Shown here: positions 11,555-20,677 of the stretch, piece by piece
How positions within the stretch are numbered: the first letter of the stretch is position 1
How the letters are laid out: each line of letters begins with the position of its first letter
From: Phytophthora quininea
Lineage: Eukaryota; Oomycota; Peronosporomycetes; Peronosporales; Peronosporaceae
Reading direction: 5' to 3'
Assembly: GCA_011947345.1 (NCBI GenBank)
Contig: JAAVTG010000082.1
Span: 1 to 64,000 of the forward strand
DNA length: 64,000 nt
The notes under the pieces: generated by a model
What the model was told of the DNA's origin: nothing
The model's database searches: none
Seen by the model: only the letters and a program-made list of their open reading frames with translations
Position numbers and translations under genes: made by a program

Positions 11555-11984
11555 GGTTCCGAGGTGGTTGAGTTGGAGGCGTTTAATGTTCACGAAGCAA
11601 TTGGAATTGTGACTACACGGATCAGCATCAATTAGCGTCGATGCGGTGCAGTGCTGGAAAATATCAAATAATGATGGACGAGAAACCGGCACAAGTCGCA
11701 TATGAATTCGACTCCTCAGCCAACATGGACCGCCAAAGTGCCGAGGGAAACTGTTGCAAGAAATCGGAGTCGTCCCGCATAACAAGTGGATCTTGGTCAG
11801 CTACGGGACAAGTCAACTGCAACAAGTTTGCTGACTCGGAAATGGCTGCAGACGCCTCCAGAGCCATTTGTTCCAGGCGCCGCAGAGTGCTGATGATCCT
11901 ACGAAGGACGCAGCGATTCAAGTGGCCTCTCTCCATCTACGAACTCCTTCCATTAGCAATAATAATCTTGTTGTGAGCAAATAG

Positions 11985-13376
11985 TTATGGCTGTGTCTGC
12001 TGCCGCACAAAGGTCGAGTCGTTGCCGTTCCAACTATCGGATCGAGATTGTAGTCTTCGGAATGGCTCGAGAGCCCACTGAGCTGCTGTGCGCCACGCTT
12101 CAGCCGCATATTCGTAAAGAGCTGGAGGCATTGCGACTTGTTGCGCTTCTCGCAAGTGATGGCGAGGCGTGCGCTGGCTAAACCGCTGGGACTTGTCCTT
12201 GACCCACCACAGCACCGAGTACGTGTCGTCTCCACCGTGGTCCTCATTGCGCTGCAGTACGACGCCTGCAAACCATTGGCCATCATGGTGGACCTCCACA
12301 ATGTCGCCCTTTTCAAAGTCGACAGGGACTTCCACTACTTCGACCACCTCCTCCACCTTTGGCTCTTTGTCGAGCTTTGACGTGGCGATCTCGTCCAGTT
12401 CTTCTACCGGCTCATCGAACGTTGCAGACGGCAACGGAGTCAACGCTGCGTATTGGTCCTCAACCTCTCGCAAGTAGGCATTGCCCACCGCAAACGCTTC
12501 TGCTAGGATGTTCCGCATCGGACTTGCAACCAACGGAGCAGTATCCAATCCTCGCTCTACAAATTCATACGCACGCTTGAAGCGCTTGACCAGACCGTCG
12601 ATCTCGTAGTCGCGGGGATCTACCGACTGTGCTCGTCGGCACAACGGACACGACCGGAAGCGATGTTGAGCGGCTCGCGACAGACACGACCAGCAAAAAG
12701 TGTGCGCACAGGAGAGAGTGATCGGGGCCTGGACGTTGGCGCAGAGGCAGATCGGACACGTCAGTGACCGTGGGCCGAGTCGGAAGTTGCCGTCGGGCAA
12801 CACACACAGCATCACTCGGTCCGTAAGAGTTGCTGTATCGCCACACAGAGAGTCCAGAGCCGTGCCGTCGTAGAACGGCTGCGACTTGAGTTCTTCCAGC
12901 ACCCAGGCCTTCAACTTGGACGATAATATTGCTCCGTCCGAGTCCTCGTCAGTGTCATCCACACCGGTGTTCGCAGCCTTGTCGAACTTCTTTGCAATCT
13001 TGACCAGCGCTAGACTGTTGAGCACCACGAACCGACGGAAAGCGTCCACTTTGTGCGAGAGCTGCAGCACGTCTAGTAGTAGAGCTCTGGCCGTGGTTTG
13101 GGGCAGCACCCACCGTGAGCCTAGAATTCGCTGCAGTGGCTTGAGCATTTGGTTGACGAGTTGGTCCAGGATGCGAGCGTGGACGTCGTTGAGCTCGTCC
13201 ATCTCAGTCTCCAGTAGAGACTGGAACTGAGCAACCTGCTTGTCAATGGCACCGGCCTCAATATCCTCGTCCACAGGGAGCAATCGCTTGATCTGCTTCT
13301 TGAGCGCCTTGTAGTCGACGTAGTCGTCGGCCCATTCCGCTGAAGCTAAACTCCGCACTCGCTTGCCAAACTTCAT
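11985..13376 (-). CDS. SPX-RING E3 ubiquitin ligase (NLA/BAH1-like) with a Tudor/chromo-like C-terminal module
   Basis: An intact frame starting at 13376 with MKFGKRVRSL, the usual SPX start; an upstream in-frame Met at 13472 lacks this and is not favoured. The SPX domain runs to about residue 160 and includes YKALKKQIKRLL and IAKKFDKAAN, basic helices that bind inositol pyrophosphates. A C3HC4 RING follows (CPICLC...CAHTFCWSC...CPLC). Near the C-terminus, FEKGDIVEVHHDGQWFAGVV through YSVLWW looks like a small Tudor- or SH3-like beta barrel. Plant SPX-RING proteins degrade phosphate or nitrate transporters; a role in phosphate sensing is inferred here. No intron is needed. The gene contains no suspicious homopolymer and no frame break. 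Confidence 0.8.
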   Translation of the reverse strand: MKFGKRVRSLASAEWADDYVDYKALKKQIKRLLPVDEDIEAGAIDKQVAQFQSLLETEMDELNDVHARILDQLVNQMLKPLQRILGSRWVLPQTTARALLLDVLQLSHKVDAFRRFVVLNSLALVKIAKKFDKAANTGVDDTDEDSDGAILSSKLKAWVLEELKSQPFYDGTALDSLCGDTATLTDRVMLCVLPDGNFRLGPRSLTCPICLCANVQAPITLSCAHTFCWSCLSRAAQHRFRSCPLCRRAQSVDPRDYEIDGLVKRFKRAYEFVERGLDTAPLVASPMRNILAEAFAVGNAYLREVEDQYAALTPLPSATFDEPVEELDEIATSKLDKEPKVEEVVEVVEVPVDFEKGDIVEVHHDGQWFAGVVLQRNEDHGGDDTYSVLWWVKDKSQRFSQRTPRHHLREAQQVAMPPALYEYAAEAWRTAAQWALEPFRRLQSRSDSWNGNDSTFVRQQTQP

Positions 13377-13717
13377 CCTTTTAGCACTTGAACTGTTGCG
13401 TGCGAATCCGAGAGTGAGGAATCCGATCGAGTGAGGAAACTGGCGAGCACATGCGATGCAGGAATGCAGCACACGTCTTCGCTGCTGAGACCAGCGGTCG
13501 AGGGTATAACTTTATCTGTTCCTGGGCGATTGTCAGCGAATCTGCAGGTTCACAGAGCCGTTGCGAATACTGTCTTCAAGTGCAAAAGAAACAGCGGGCA
13601 ACAAGTATTTTTCTCATGATCTTGAACACGAGCTTCATCCGCATCAGATTTTGCTGCTCCCATTTGGTTGCTTGAAATGAAGCGGAAATGCTTTCTCCAA
13701 CCATAAGATACTCCAGT
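13377..13717. other. Intergenic stretch upstream of the SPX-RING gene
   Basis: No gene is supported. It presumably holds the promoter of the minus-strand SPX-RING gene and the 3' end of the ankyrin gene. Confidence 0.4.
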
Positions 13718-15562
13718 TCACACAGTACCTGGTTGCCAGCAACTTGAACTGCGAGCTCTTGAAACAGTCATGATGCAGACTAGAGATCTTTTACCCAACC
13801 TGTCCCAGTAGTTGAGGTGAAAGACGCCAGGTTCGTTGTCGAATCCCCCAGCGCGTGATGTTGTTGTCCGGGATGTCCATTTCCCGGCCGCTGCAGCCAG
13901 CGCAGCACTCGGAAGGTGGCCCATTTTCGCGGCTTGGTCCATTGCGTCGGTCGTGCAGCCTTCTGATCGATTAGCACGCAGCCACTTGGCCACGGACAAG
14001 TGGCCTCCGCCTGCAGCTCCATCCATCGCTGCCGTCGTGCACGCGCCTTCAGTGCTCTCGTTCATCCACTGGACCATTTCGAGATGCCCATTCTTAGCCG
14101 CAATGTCGATTGCACTTGCCGTAGCCAGCAGATTGTAATTTGAACGCAGTTAACGCACGATGTCGAGGTGACCACCAGCAGTGGCCCCTCGCATCGCCTC
14201 GTTCGAGCATGTCGGTATCGTTTTGCCGATCAATCCCTTTCCAACTGGCGCGCTTACGCTTGCTGCCCACCGCCGCAGAAACTGAAGTCTCGACTGCGGC
14301 TTTCATGGACACAGCGACGTCGTGCAAGTACTTCAACACCGGTAAGTGTCCAGTGCCTTCCGACGCATCCATTGCTGTCATTTTCGGCTGACCTCATGCG
14401 GCAACACAGCTCTTGAACACGTCCACGTTGTTTCCGAAGATGGTGTACAGCCATTTGACTAACTCTACGTTCCCTGTTTTCGCAGCCGCTAGCATCGATT
14501 TGTTCGCGACTTTAGCGAATCCCTTGGCGTGCAAGTATTTGGCCAGCTCCAAGTGGCCGTGCTTGACGCCACAGTCGAAAGCTCCCTTCATCTTTATGTC
14601 GGAGTGCTCGACTAGCCATCGAATGACCGGTAGATGGCCGTTCTCAGCGGCAACGATGACTGCTTGTCCCTCTAGGTAGGTAAAGTCGCTTCGGACCAGC
14701 CACTTGACTGCCTGCAAGTTTCCTTTCGCCGCCGCTGCCTTCAACTGCTTACCTTGGCCATGACGTTGGTCGTCTACAATCCACGAGAGGATATCCACGT
14801 TGCCTCCCTCTGCAGCGTAGTCAATTCTCCGCGTTGCAACGTCTTCCCCAGTGATCTCCAGCAGTCTGTCGAGTAGGTCCTTGTCCCCACTCTTGCAGAC
14901 TCCTGGCAGCACCAACCGAGTGTTGATATGCCGGTAATATGATACATTTGATAAGCCATCCATAGTACCAGCTCCTTGTGGCCTGCAGCAGCCGCAGAAG
15001 CCATCGCCTCCGACTTCCAGTCGATGTCGAACCAGTTGCGCTTCTTCTCATCGACGTTCCTAGCTCGCTGGTACTCAAACAGGAATTTGATGGTGCTTTT
15101 GTGGCCTCCTCGTGCAGCTTCGTCAGACACAGCCACTGGGATCTCGCACTCTGAAAAATGCTCGAAGATCCACTGGAACAGCTCCAGATTGCCGTGCTTT
15201 GCAGCTTCCAGAGCGCCCTTGGCGAATTGGTCGCGGTTGTAGTGGCGGTCGCTGCAAAGCGCCACCGCTAGCGACCACCGCCCAGAGGCATCCGACTGTT
15301 TAGCAGCTGGCATGGACGTGAACATGTCCATGATCGGGTCGCCACACGCGCGCTTGTTCCACTCGGCAGACTGATCTGCTTCGGGACACGAGTCCCAGAC
15401 GTGGCGAGTCAGATGCAGCGAGTTTAAGGCGCACGCTCGAGTGAACGGGATGAACGGCGAGTAGTCGAGGAAGGACGAGATGCAGACGGAGACCACCTCC
15501 CGCGTCGAGACGGCCGGGACCTCGCGCGTCCCGACGAGCACGCTGGTGAGAGGCGGCGGCAT
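13718..15562 (-). pseudogene. Oomycete-type ankyrin-repeat protein, 3' part decayed
   Basis: The start at 15562 leads into a conserved N-terminal region (SVLVGTREVP...VVSVCISSFLDYS) and then repeats of the oomycete ankyrin type, with cores such as AAENGHLPVIRWLVEHSD, CGVKHGHLELAKYLHAKG, AAKTGNVELVKWLY and, further down, EGCTTDAMDQAAKMGHL. One frame change near 14930 lies inside otherwise good repeats. A TGA stop at about 14395 is followed in another frame by more repeats down to about 13830. These proteins bind other proteins through the repeats; this copy's own target is unknown. Either it is a pseudogene or only the first 390 or so residues are made. Confidence 0.6.
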
Positions 15563-15779
15563 TGGGATTGTTGCCTTTTGGCGACTAGATAAACCTAGTT
15601 GAAGTGATAGGTTTTCAATGAGAGAAATACTATTACATACAATGTATTATCCTTCCAAGCGGGCCGCGACAACGCCTGAAACTTAGCAGCAAGGAGGAGA
15701 CAAATTGGTGACTGAATAACCAATCGAAAGTTCCCAACTGAAATCTAGCGGCTGGCGTTCAAGCTCGTCCAAGATGCGG

Positions 15780-16590
15780 TCATTGGAGTTCTGCAGGTGG
15801 AAGTACATTGCAATGGCAATTCGTCAGAAACCACGAGAAGCCGATTCTCTTCCAGCCAGCGTCTTTCGTGGCCTCTTTGAAACTATAGTGTTTATCGGGA
15901 TGGATGAAACTCCACAACGTGAAAATGACCTCGCGATGTAGCTTCGCAGGGGCATCTACTTTCAAGTATAGTCCATTTGGATCATCAGACAGCCCACAAT
16001 TTCAATGTGCCCCATTGTTCATCGCTGTTGGTCGCCTTTAAACAGAGTAGTATTTGCAGCAGCAACCCAACTTGACTCTGTTCGTTCTGCTCTCGGCTCC
16101 ATCCACTTGGCTACCTCAAAATGCTTCGCTTTCACGGCACCTTCGACGGAATCACTAAACACTTTCAGGTCTTCCTTGTAGACAAAGAACCATCAAAGAG
16201 GCCGAGAACCCACAAATGCCTGGGAAATTCTTGATCAACAACTTGGCCGTCACTGGGTTTCTCCACTTGATAGCGCTCTCCGTTCCATGCTCATTTTCGA
16301 AACCCCGGAAACCTTTTGAAGGTGTTGACAGGTTTACGAGCATCTTTCTCGATCACTTAGTGCACCAAATTCAATACGTAAACCCCAGTGACAGTGCAGT
16401 CGTGCGCAGGCCCCAGATACGAGATGATGGAGGCCGGAACGTGTGAGATGCTGTCGGTTGCCGCGCTACGACAAGCCACCAGCACTCGAGGCAGAACAGG
16501 AGCGTCGTCGACGTTTAAATGAAGGGAACGTTGTGCTGCCCGGTATCTCTTGCTTGGAGCGTTTTTCATCTGGCGCCATTTGGACGCCAA
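15780..16590 (-). pseudogene. Decayed second ankyrin-repeat gene of the same family
   Basis: Fragments in several frames on the minus strand resemble the N-terminus of the gene at 13718-15562: VLPRVLVACRSAATDSISHV at about 16460-16520 parallels its SVLVGTREVP block. Pieces of repeat follow, such as VFSDSVEGAVKAKHFEVAKW near 16090-16160, and a tail at 15780-15965. Stops and frame changes are frequent. The 181-bp tandem repeat starting at 16570 overlaps its 5' end. Confidence 0.45.
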
Positions 16591-16929
16591 GGAAAGCTCT
16601 CAAGCAGCAACAACGAAAAGAAGAACCAATGTGATTACTCGTTTTCATGCTACTGCATTCCTGCGCGAACGGCCTTGGCAGAGTAGAAGACCGTGCTGCC
16701 TTTTACAAAGCAGGTTGGATGCGATGACCGTCATGCTTATGACTTCATGACTGGCGCCATTTGGACGCCAAGGAAAGCTCTCAAGCAGCAACAACGAAAA
16801 GAAGAACCAATGTGATTACTCGTTTTCATGCTGCTGCATTCCTGCGCGAACGACCTCGACAGATTAGAAAAGCGTTCCGTCTTCTTTCAAAGCTGGTTGG
16901 ATGCGATGACCATCATGCTTATGATTTAA
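16570..16929. repeat. 181-bp tandem direct repeat, two units
   Basis: Units begin at 16570 and 16751 with CTGGCGCCATTTGGACGCCA. The first 105 or so bases are almost identical. The remainder differs by scattered substitutions (for example GGCCTTGGCAGAG versus GACCTCGACAGAT). The repeat ends just before the promoter of the RxLR gene. Confidence 0.85.
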
Positions 16930-16996
16930 CTCACTCATGAGTTCACAACTCAAGCCGGTAAGTATTGCTGATCCGTTGAAGGACTCCATGTTTGGC

Positions 16997-17012
16997 GTTC
17001 ACTTCTCAATTT
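16997..17012 (+). promoter_or_regulatory. Oomycete-type initiator (Inr) in front of the RxLR gene
   Basis: GTTCACTTCTCAATTT matches 14 of 16 positions of the reported oomycete core-promoter initiator GCTCATTYYNCAWTTT, 34 bp before the ATG. The inverted copy of the gene at 29163 lacks any such match upstream. Confidence 0.6.
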
Positions 17013-17045
17013 GAGCCCTTCCATCAGGTCTTCCTCCCTGCAACC

Positions 17046-18174
17046 ATGCGTCTCCGCTTCGCTGTGCTGGTCCTATCTGCTGCCGTTTTCCTCGCAAACG
17101 TCGAAGCAACCGAGACATTCAAGCACGGCCTTACTCGAACATCCATGTTTGCTCTGTCCGAAGTGGTTGGCGTCGAGTCCAACAGGAACTTGAGAACTGT
17201 CGCCACTATCGAGGAGGAGGAGGACGACGACAGTGAAGACGTTTCTAGTGACGACAACGACAATGAAGACGAGGAAGAGAGAGGAGGTGGCCTCCCGGAA
17301 CAAGCATCTCGAAGATCACGTCGCTGACCAACACAGCGGAGACGACGGCTGCTGTCAATGCCGCGAAAGCTACAGCTCTGGCGAGAGCTGCCGAAGCGGC
17401 AAAGGTGAAGGAGTGGCTGCAGGCTTCCAAGCCCGTGGACGAGGTTTTCACGGTGCTAAAGCTCGACCAGGCTGGCGACGACATCTTCTCGAACCCGAAC
17501 CTGGCGCTTTGGCGTCACTACGCCGTGAAATTCGACGAAGCCAAACGCAACAACGAGGGCAGCTCGATGATTTCCACGCTGCGGAAGTACTACGACGATG
17601 AAGACTTGCTGAAGCTCATCACGGCCGCCAGGTTCGGTGGCCTGAAGACGAGTGGTGCCAATGCCGCGAGAGCTACAGCTCTGGCGAGAGCTGTCGAAGC
17701 GGCAAAGGTGAAGGAGTGGTTGCAGGCTTCAAGCCCGTGGACGAGGTTTTCACGGTGCTAAAGCTCGACCAGGCTGGCGACGACATCTTCTCGAACCCGA
17801 ACCTGGCGCTTTGGCGTCACTACGCCGAGACATTCGACGAAGCCAAACGCAACAACGAGGGCAGCTCGATGATTTCCACGCTGCGGAAGTACTACGGCGA
17901 TGAAGACTTGCTGAAGCTCATCACGGCCGCCAGGTTCGGTGGCCCGAAGACGAGTGGTGTTTCGCAAGACCTGACTTACTACCTCTGTCTGTCGTGGGCG
18001 GTCCAGGGATTGTCAAAGTCGCGAGTTTCCAACCTGATGTACGAAGTTGGGGCCGCCCAGAAGGTCGAAGCTTCGTGGATCGACGAAGTGATCAAAAGGT
18101 ACAACGACATGTACTCGGAGATCGTGGTGTCGGGAAGGTCTGCCAGGTGGTACCTAGCTGTGACAGGATCATGA
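17046..18174 (+). CDS. RxLR-dEER effector with two tandem WY units (copy A), frame-broken
   Basis: The signal peptide (MRLRFAVLVLSAAVFLANVEA) is followed by RNLR at residues 47-50 and an acidic run ending EEER at 76-79, the classical RxLR-dEER arrangement for host-targeted effectors. The fold-bearing part has the W motif (NLALWRHY) and Y motif (TLRKYY) of a WY domain, and this unit is repeated with a 303-bp period (about 17357-17655 and 17656-17958). The frame breaks in the GA tract 17271-17287 between EER and the WY part, and again near 17726 at the start of the second unit, where a C is missing relative to the first. The last few codons (from 18159) come from the LTR-like insertion. The product is probably secreted and delivered into plant cells if the frame is intact in the real genome. 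Confidence 0.7.
18154..18158. repeat. Target-site duplication, left (CTAGC)
   Basis: Five bases flanking the left end of the 978-bp insertion. The same CTAGC follows the right end at 19137, and a single copy exists at the empty site in the inverted duplicate (28354-28358, reverse complement). Confidence 0.7.
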
Positions 18175-19136
18175 TGAAACAAGGAGCCAGGAGCAAGAAG
18201 CAATGGACGAGTGCCCAGAGGAGCAGATGCTCGGCAAGACGTAAGATTAGTATGGAGTAGCGAGTCCCTTTGTGTTGCATTATCTTAGAAATTTAGCGTT
18301 AGACAGACTATTTTTCAGATTTGAGATGCTGCTCTAAAAGCAATTCCTGCTGCTGTTGCAACACAAGTACATGCCGCAAGCCTCGCATCTAAACTTTGTC
18401 TGAGGCGCCTCCGTTGCCTTGCCTGCTGGCAGCTTGCTGGCACAAAGTGCGCAGCGGTGTCGATTTTTCACCAAGCTCGGCAGGTGGCCTGTGTATTGTG
18501 CTTGGGGAGGCTCTGTCTGGACTGCGACATCAACCGTTTTTAGCGATAATGATCCCGACGACTTCCTCTGACGTTTTCGAGACCTATAGCCCGATGACTC
18601 CAATCTAGCCTCGCTGGTTGCCGCCGGCGTCGTAGCGTCTGAAGTCGAGCCGCTGGCGCCTCTTGCCGCCAGGTAGTCCTTGTACAGATCTTCGAGTCGA
18701 TCGAACATGCGGTTGCGCCTGATCTGCAGATAGTCTTCATGGCGAATGTTGCGCGTAGCTGCGGCTTCGGCAGCCTTAGCCAGCTCTTGCGAGCACTTTA
18801 TTTGGGGGAGGCCTTCTTCTCCATCTTGAATCTCACAAGGGCAAATTTGCACTTGCAGAATAGCGCAACACTATCGGGTACGGAAAGAATGAGGTTCAAG
18901 TCGAAGCACCGAACGGAGTGGCGATTCGTCCCATTCATTCTTGAATCAACCAAAGACAAAACAAGTCTTCACTGCTCTGGCCAAGCAGACGTGTGATTCT
19001 TCTAAGACCTCTAAGACTGAGCGAGAACGCGCACGACTCTACAATTGAATAAACGACCTGCTTCCTCTTAAGTGCTACCAAGATCCTCGTTAGTCAGAGC
19101 TCCGGCTACACCGAGAACTCTACTAACTTCGTGACA
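18159..19136. mobile_element. Solo-LTR-like insertion, 978 bp
   Basis: It begins TGTGACAGG and ends TCGTGACA, so it has TG...CA termini, and it is flanked by CTAGC on both sides. The inverted duplicate of this locus lacks it entirely and has one CTAGC, which makes it an insertion. The right end carries AATAAA (about 19049) about 85 bp before the terminus, as expected for an R/U5 region. No internal gag-pol is present, so it is read as a solo LTR of unknown superfamily. Its central part carries an antisense frame with a zinc-ribbon pattern, which is unusual for an LTR and may be a nested piece. Confidence 0.6.
18334..18852 (-). CDS. Zinc-ribbon hypothetical protein inside the LTR-like insertion
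   Basis: An open frame of 172 residues. The middle is basic and Ser-rich (RSRKRQRKSSGSLSLK). The C-terminus has CALC...FRCEACGMYLCC...NCF, a Cys pattern like the C-terminal zinc ribbon of piggyBac-type transposases. The catalytic part of such a transposase is absent. It could be a captured transposase tail or a chance antisense frame; whether it is expressed cannot be told. Confidence 0.35.
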   Translation of the reverse strand: MQICPCEIQDGEEGLPQIKCSQELAKAAEAAATRNIRHEDYLQIRRNRMFDRLEDLYKDYLAARGASGSTSDATTPAATSEARLESSGYRSRKRQRKSSGSLSLKTVDVAVQTEPPQAQYTGHLPSLVKNRHRCALCASKLPAGKATEAPQTKFRCEACGMYLCCNSSRNCF

Positions 19137-19141
19137 CTAGC
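19137..19141. repeat. Target-site duplication, right (CTAGC)
   Basis: Right-hand partner of the CTAGC at 18154-18158. Confidence 0.7.
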
Positions 19142-19225
19142 ACAGTCGAGATACTACTAGTAGTTTTCCTCACTGCAATAGACACACATTTCGAGGTCTA
19201 TGAGTTTGAACTCTATGACATGAAT

Positions 19226-20388
19226 CTACTCGCCGTATTCCATGATAGCGAACTCCTTCGAGTCCGGGATGGCCATCGAAATGCGCCCGGCACTAATCCC
19301 TTCGTCATCGCTATCTAGATGCGCCTTGGCCGCGGCAGGAAGCTCGTTCGCTGTCTCTTCGTCGTCTTTTTCGGGGAGTGCGGGAGCAACGCCCACCAAC
19401 GAGCTGTTGCCCTTGTTCGTGCGCAGATACTTCTCCCACGCAAACTGCTCGCGCTTGTACAGCTCCAGCGTCGCACGAGCATCTTCGACCTGCAGCAAGG
19501 ACATTAAAACAATCAGCAACGAGACCGCTATAGAGAACAACTCAAATGCATCGATGTCGTACGGAGTCGTGCTGGCCTGTCTGGATCTGTCGCTCCAATA
19601 CCTCCTCCGTCAACTGCTTCAGCGACTTGGGATACAATTTCTACACACGGCAAACCCAGAACCGTTAGCTTCTCTATCTAATATCCTCCTCCAACCTGGT
19701 CACTTACCGTGCCGTTCTTCCTGCGACGCATGTACGGTCGGTAGTACGCCGTGTCGCGAATCAAGTGCTTGGGCGGCGTGAACATCAGCGCCTGGAAATC
19801 GTTCTTCAGTGCGTGGCCCACTACGATCTTGCCCTGCATGAGTTTGCCCACTTCTTTCAGGCACTGAGCGAACGGAATGGCGTTGCGTAGGCTCTTGGCC
19901 TTGATGCCACTGACATGGGTCCGGAAGTCCGTGACCTTCTCCACCGGCCGCACGTGCTTGTCGTACACCACGTTGCCGTCGTAGTCGACAATGCTGCACC
20001 TTGCCAGCACACTGGTCTTACCGGACAGACCGACACCCACCATTTCGCAATCCATGCCCAGAATCTTGGCGTTGTCGACCCACTCAGCCGTCCTGGCCTG
20101 CTGCCGTCTGGCCTGCTTCTCCTGTTTGGCCCGCTGCTTGTGAGCCTTCACGTCCAGGTCGTGCTTCTTCTGTTGCGTCTTTTGGGCCTTGGGACGCTGG
20201 TCCTGCCGCTGGATCTTGCCCTTGAGCTTCATCCAGTTGGAGTTGGCCAGCGCACTGGGCTGGATGTTCACAGCTTTCGTTTGCAGCTTCGACTTTGAGG
20301 TCTTGTGCTTCTTGTTCCCATGGTGGCTAGGCTTGTTCGTCTTGGGGTTCGCTGTAGCGCCCTCTGCGCGCTTCCTCTTGCCGCCCAT
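19226..20388 (-). CDS. REX4: REX4-type RNA 3'-5' exonuclease (DEDDh family)
   Basis: Likely a nucleolar pre-rRNA processing exonuclease. A basic Lys/Gln-rich N-terminus (MGGKRKRAEG onwards) is followed by the three exonuclease motifs: LGMDCEMVGVG (Asp and Glu of Exo I), IVVGHALKNDFQAL (Exo II) and, after splicing, HDS-VEDARATLELY (Exo III His and Asp). Two introns on the minus strand fit: 19641-19707 and 19490-19562, both GT-AG, and the frame stays open across them. The C-terminus ends MEYGE. Length about 330 residues is typical. No frame break is needed. The 3' half has an inverted partial copy at about 27.85-28.28 kb. Confidence 0.85.
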
Positions 20389-20677
20389 GATGACACGCTT
20401 CCAATGGATGGTCGGCCAAAACCAACTCTCTATAAGGACCGTCCCTTTTCAAAAGCCGTGTGCACACCCACGAGTTCCCGTTTTAGACCCGAGCCAACGC
20501 CTGTTTGGGGGCCGCGAAAAGTCGCGTGAATGGCTACACCAAGAAGTCGCATAAAGACTACCGGGTAGTCAAATACCAGGAAGTCACGGACCGGTTTCAC
20601 TGGACCGCGGACCGACTACCTGGTCGTCAAACTGGTCGGACGACGGCAACGATGGACGCATTGAAGATGCCGGACGA

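Noticed and set aside
10811..11635. 274-codon open frame on the + strand
   Set aside because: It is the exact antisense of the sphingomyelinase-like gene, whose motifs and introns are clear. It has no domain of its own.
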